Shown here: positions 5,596 to 8,289 of the stretch, piece by piece
Numbering within the stretch: position 1 is the first letter of the stretch
How the letters are laid out: every line of letters begins with the position of its first letter
Origin: Microbacterium sp. p3-SID336
Lineage (GTDB): Bacteria; Actinomycetota; Actinomycetes; Actinomycetales; Microbacteriaceae
DNA length: 8,289 bases
NCBI RefSeq assembly: GCF_025143365.1
Contig: NZ_JALXPE010000094.1
Location: forward strand, 1 to 8,289
Reading direction: 5' to 3'
Notes under the pieces: generated by a model
Database searches by the model: none
Told to the model about the DNA's origin: nothing
Seen by the model: only the letters and a program-made list of their open reading frames with translations
Made by a program: the position numbers and the translations under genes

Positions 5596-6594
5596 ATGGG
5601 GCAGCGCCCGACGATGAACGACGTCGCCAGGCAGGCGGGCGTCGCCCTCAAGACGGTGTCCCGCTTCGTCAACGGCGAGACGAACATCGACCCCGTGCGT
5701 GCGGAGCGCATCGCCGCCGCGATCTCCGCCCTGGGCTACCGGCGCAACCTCTCCGCGGCGAGCATCCGCCCCGGGTGGAGCAGCCGCACCATCGGGCTCG
5801 TCATCAGCGACCTCGCGAACCCGTACTACGCGGCCCTCGGGCGCGCCGTCGAGCGCGTCGCCGCCGACGAGGGCTACATGGTCATGATCAGCAGTTCGGA
5901 GGAGGACGGCGACCGGCACGACCGGATCGTGGATCGCATGCTCGACCAGCGCGTGGACGGGCTCATCGTGGTGCCCCCGCGCTCGCCGGCGCGGGACTGG
6001 TCGGCCGTGCCGCCGCCGCTGCCTCCCGTCGTCTTCGTCGACCGCCCAGGCGCGCTCGCGGACGCACACAGCGTGATCGCGGACAACCGCGGCGGAGCCC
6101 GCAGCGCGGTGCTCGCGCTCGCCGAGCAGGGGGTGCGGCGCATCGCGTTCCTGGGTGACGATCCCGGAATCCGGACCATGCACGAGCGCCACCAGGGGTA
6201 CGCGGAGGGGATGCGCGAGCTCGGTCTCCCGCTCGATCCCGCCCTCGTGCACACCAGGGCCCACGCGGCCGAGGAGGCGGCCGACATCGTCGCCGCGATC
6301 ATCAGGGACGCGACAGCCGACGCCGTGTTCGCTGCCAACAACCGGGCCACGTTCGGGGCGCTGCAGGCGTTCCGCGAGGCAGGGGCGCGGCTGCCGCTGA
6401 TCGGCTTCGACGACTTCGAGGCGGCGGCGCTCACCTCGCCTGCCACCTCGGTGGTGGAGCAGGACGTCACCGCGATGGGCGAGTTGGCGATGCGGCTGAT
6501 CCTCGCAGCGCTTCGGGGAGAGCCCTCGGGCGCGCGCATGACCGTGCTGCCGACCACGCTCCGGCTGCGCGGATCCGAGCGCCCCGCGGGCTGA
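5596..6594 (+). CDS. LacI-family transcriptional regulator
   Basis: The 332-residue protein starts with a LacI helix-turn-helix, TMNDVARQAGVALKTVSRFV (6-25), followed by the hinge NLSAASIRPG (51-60) and a periplasmic-binding-protein-like sensor domain: TIGLVISDLANPYY (65-78), DGLIVVPP (121-128), GDDPGIRTMHERHQGY (187-202), LIGFDDFE (268-275) and TSVVEQDV (284-291). It is a soluble DNA-binding repressor whose inducer is probably the imported sugar or an early metabolite. The most common hinge form N..AR.L is changed to N..AAS.I, a mild deviation. ATG 5596 is preferred over ATG 5590 because GAGGAGG (5582-5588) stands seven bases before it but only one before 5590; a GTG extension to 5506 would run back through the hairpin. 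Likely targets are the matched ACAACGTTGT operators at 3439-3448 and 6665-6674. The central CG is what LacI hinge helices normally recognise. Confidence 0.92.
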   Translation: MGQRPTMNDVARQAGVALKTVSRFVNGETNIDPVRAERIAAAISALGYRRNLSAASIRPGWSSRTIGLVISDLANPYYAALGRAVERVAADEGYMVMISSSEEDGDRHDRIVDRMLDQRVDGLIVVPPRSPARDWSAVPPPLPPVVFVDRPGALADAHSVIADNRGGARSAVLALAEQGVRRIAFLGDDPGIRTMHERHQGYAEGMRELGLPLDPALVHTRAHAAEEAADIVAAIIRDATADAVFAANNRATFGALQAFREAGARLPLIGFDDFEAAALTSPATSVVEQDVTAMGELAMRLILAALRGEPSGARMTVLPTTLRLRGSERPAG

Positions 6595-6603
6595 GCGCCG
6601 CGT

Positions 6604-6617
6604 TCCTCTCGAGAGGA
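6604..6617. promoter_or_regulatory. 14-bp perfect palindrome upstream of the importer promoter (possible second regulator site)
   Basis: TCCTCTCGAGAGGA is self-complementary over all 14 bases. It lies ten bases after the lacI stop and ends two bases before the predicted -35 (6620). It has no loop, so it is a poor RNA terminator; it has the form of a dimeric protein-binding site, perhaps for an activator or catabolite regulator. It differs from the ACAACGTTGT operators and was not seen elsewhere in the window. The function is inferred from position only. Confidence 0.4.
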
Positions 6618-6619
6618 TC

Positions 6620-6648
6620 TTGCGCCTCGTCCTGTGCCTGGTTACTAT
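6620..6648 (+). promoter_or_regulatory. Predicted promoter of the ABC importer operon
   Basis: TTGCGC (6620-6625) and TACTAT (6643-6648) are 17 bp apart; the -10 matches four of six consensus bases and the -35 three. The surrounding block GGTTACTATCGGACGA (6640-6655) is 14/16 identical to the block at the aldolase promoter. Transcription would start near 6655, giving a leader of about 106 nt before the binding-protein ATG. No convincing riboswitch or leader peptide was recognised in that leader. Confidence 0.65.
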
Positions 6649-6651
6649 CGG

Positions 6652-6675
6652 ACGACGTTGTAAGACAACGTTGTT
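6652..6675. promoter_or_regulatory. Tandem LacI-family operator pair at the importer transcription start
   Basis: Two palindromes stand side by side: ACGACGTTGT (6652-6661, one mismatched pair) and the perfect ACAACGTTGT (6665-6674). Their centres are 13 bp apart, roughly one helical turn plus two or three bases. The second has the same AGACAACGTTGTT core (6663-6675) as the divergent operator at 3437-3449. Both lie just at and after the predicted start site, where a bound repressor would block initiation. The tandem arrangement suggests tighter or cooperative control of uptake than of catabolism. Confidence 0.75.
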
Positions 6676-6760
6676 CTGGGGATGCAGTCGGATGCGCTCG
6701 TGCGCGTCGTGCGGGGAGCCTCGGAGCTTCCTCACGAAGTAGCGAGTCATTGGAGACGCT

Positions 6761-7768
6761 ATGAAGATCCCCGCCATCCGTGCTGCCGCCGTCGCCGTCA
6801 CCGCCGCCGCAGCCCTCGTCGCGCTCTCGGCGTGCACGGCTCCCACCTCCTCGTCATCGTCCGGCTCGGGCGGAGGCACGGCCACCGTCGGCTACGTCGA
6901 GCTTCTCGCCGACACCTTCTTCAGCGGTATCGAGACCGGGCTCCACCAGGGGCTCGGCAAGAACGCCGACATCGTGACGGTCAACTACGACTCCGACGCG
7001 ACGAAAGAGACCCAGGCGTACGACAACCTGATCTCCCGCGGGGTCGACGTGATCGTCACGTCGCCGCTCGACCCCGACGCGTCGGTCGCCGGCATCCGCA
7101 ACGCCGCCCAAGCCGGCATCCCCGTGGTGTGCGTCAACACGTGCATCAACGACAAGGACGCGAAGAAGTACGTCACCGCGTTCGTGGTGTCCGACAACGA
7201 GCAGCTCGGCAAGCTCACGGGCGAGCGCGCCGCCGCCTTCATCAAGGGTCGGCTGGGCGGCACCGCTCACATCGGCATCCTCAACTGCGACGTGGTCGCT
7301 TTGTGCAAGGTGCGCAAGAAGGCGTTCACCGACGCGCTCGACGCCGCAGGGGTGACCTACGACATCGCCGCCGATCAGGAGGGCTACCAGCCGGACGCCG
7401 CGGTCCCCGTCGCGACCGCCGAGCTCACGGCCCACCCCGAGATCAACCTCATGTGGGCGTCGAACGACGGGGGCACCATCGGGTCCGTGAAGGCGATCCA
7501 GAGCGTGGGTCGCGCGGGCAAGACGTTCCTGTTCGGCACCGACGTCTCCGAGCCGCTCGTGACGAGCCTCCTCGCTTCCGACGACGTGCTGCAGTCGGTC
7601 ACCGGGCAGGACGGCGTCGCGAACGGCGAGAAGGTCGCCGAGATCGTGAAGGCGCTGCAGAAGGACCCGAAGTACAAGCCCAAGACCTTCCAGCAGCTCG
7701 TCGACGTGGTCAACTTCGACCGCAGCGACCCGGCGGCGGCGAAGGACTGGCTGGCGGCCAACGGATGA
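6761..7768 (+). CDS. Sugar ABC transporter substrate-binding lipoprotein (CUT2/RbsB-like)
   Basis: The 335-residue protein has a lipoprotein signal peptide: basic start MKIPAIR, a hydrophobic Ala/Val core, and lipobox LSAC with C25 as the lipidated cysteine. A Ser/Gly-rich spacer (28-39) leads into a periplasmic-binding-protein type 1 fold: TVGYVELLADTFFSGIETGL (42-61), QAYDNLISRGVDVIVTSPLD (84-103), AAQAGIPVVCVNT (114-126), AHIGILNC (169-176), NLMWASNDGGTIGSVKAI (229-246) and FGTDVSEPL (258-266). This matches the Peripla_BP_4/RbsB class serving CUT2 importers. It would sit on the outer face of the membrane and capture a monosaccharide or small glycoside. Several cysteines (C124, C128, C176, C182) are unusual in number and two pairs might form disulfides. 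GGAG (6752-6755) lies five bases before ATG. The stop overlaps the ATPase start by four bases. Expression is probably under the LacI operators just upstream. Confidence 0.92.
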   Translation: MKIPAIRAAAVAVTAAAALVALSACTAPTSSSSSGSGGGTATVGYVELLADTFFSGIETGLHQGLGKNADIVTVNYDSDATKETQAYDNLISRGVDVIVTSPLDPDASVAGIRNAAQAGIPVVCVNTCINDKDAKKYVTAFVVSDNEQLGKLTGERAAAFIKGRLGGTAHIGILNCDVVALCKVRKKAFTDALDAAGVTYDIAADQEGYQPDAAVPVATAELTAHPEINLMWASNDGGTIGSVKAIQSVGRAGKTFLFGTDVSEPLVTSLLASDDVLQSVTGQDGVANGEKVAEIVKALQKDPKYKPKTFQQLVDVVNFDRSDPAAAKDWLAANG

Positions 7769-8289
7769 CCGAGCCGTCCACCCCGCAGGGGGCCGCGAGC
7801 GATCCACCCCTGCTGCGGCTGCGCGACGTCTCCGTGCGCTACCCGGGAGTGCAGGCCCTGGACGGGGTGGACCTCGAGATCCGCGCCGGCGAGTGCGTCG
7901 CGCTGATGGGGCGCAACGGTGCGGGCAAGAGCACCACCGTGCGACTGCTCTCCGGAGTGGAGACGCCGACCACCGGAGCGCTGGAGCTCGACGGTGCACC
8001 GGTGGTGTTCGACGCGCCGAGCGTGGCGCGGGCGCACGGCGTCGCCACGGTGCACCAGGAGCTCACGATCGTGCCGGGGCTGAGCGTGGCGGAGAACATC
8101 ATGCTCGGCCGCTGGCCGCGACGGCGGCTGGGCGGCATCGACCGTCGCGCGCTCCGGAGTGCGGCGCAGCAGGCGCTCGACCTGCTGGGGGAGCACCTCG
8201 ACCTCGACGCCGCCGCGGGCGCGCAGCCGATCGCCCGCCAGCAGCTCATCGAGATCGCGCGCGGGCTGGTGGGAGAGGCGCGGCTGCTC
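7765..8289 (+). CDS. Sugar ABC transporter ATP-binding protein, RbsA-like (3' end outside window)
   Basis: ATG 7765 overlaps the binding-protein stop (ATGA, 7765-7768) and 175 codons are present before the edge. The visible part is the first nucleotide-binding domain: LLRLRDVSVRYPGVQALDGV (16-35), Walker A GRNGAGKST (49-57, K55), and Q-loop VHQELTIVPGLSVAENIMLG (96-115, Q98), the latter typical of two-domain CUT2 ATPases such as RbsA and MglA. The signature segment, normally LSxGQ/LSVAQ followed by QLVEIARAL, reads QPIARQQLIEIARGL (154-168): the expected Ser is Pro155, a clear deviation. Walker A has Arg50 where this family often has Glu. Walker B and the second domain lie beyond the window. 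It would energise uptake from the cytoplasmic face together with a permease expected downstream. Confidence 0.93.
   Translation, partial: MTEPSTPQGAASDPPLLRLRDVSVRYPGVQALDGVDLEIRAGECVALMGRNGAGKSTTVRLLSGVETPTTGALELDGAPVVFDAPSVARAHGVATVHQELTIVPGLSVAENIMLGRWPRRRLGGIDRRALRSAAQQALDLLGEHLDLDAAAGAQPIARQQLIEIARGLVGEARLL

Noticed and set aside
6676..6760. Riboswitch or leader peptide in the importer leader
   Set aside because: No known aptamer pattern, convincing long stem or short open frame with a ribosome site was recognised by eye.

Overview
The window is high-GC DNA with tightly packed genes, strong GC bias at third codon positions, GGAGG-type ribosome binding sites and repeated ATGA stop/start overlaps. 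This fits a high-GC actinobacterium; a Microbacteriaceae/Microbacterium-like host is my inference from gene content and style, not from a marker gene.

Layout. Bases 2-130 are the last 42 codons of a plus-strand membrane protein (possibly an EcfT-type transporter subunit). It converges on a minus-strand operon, and the 206 bp between the two stops hold a G-rich degenerate tandem repeat. The minus operon, read from 3419 down to 337, encodes a 701-residue fusion of a PfkB-family sugar kinase with a class I mannose-6-phosphate-isomerase-like enzyme, then a DUF4432 aldose-epimerase-like protein. A 99-bp divergent control region (3420-3518) separates it from a plus-strand pair: a DhnA/LsrF-type class I aldolase and a Gfo/Idh/MocA-fold enzyme. 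A hairpin follows, then a LacI-family repressor (5596-6594), a second control region (6595-6760), and the start of a CUT2-type sugar ABC importer: a lipoprotein binding protein and the first 175 codons of an RbsA-like ATPase cut by the window edge.

How it works together. The genes read as one sugar-use locus: ABC uptake, a Gfo/Idh-fold step (oxidation or NAD-assisted glycoside cleavage), mutarotation (DUF4432), aldose-ketose isomerisation and phosphorylation (both in the fusion), then retro-aldol cleavage. A LacI-type operator with core ACAACGTTGT lies in both control regions, once at the divergent promoter and as a tandem pair at the importer promoter. The two promoters also share a 14/16 identical -10/start-site block, so LacI probably controls catabolism and uptake together. 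The sugar cannot be identified from sequence.

Most unusual points: the kinase-isomerase fusion with a 15-residue repeat linker; loss of the expected catalytic Arg in the isomerase half, which suggests an unphosphorylated substrate; a Glu in place of the usual Tyr in the aldolase; and the intergenic repeat whose period grows from 30 to 36 bp.
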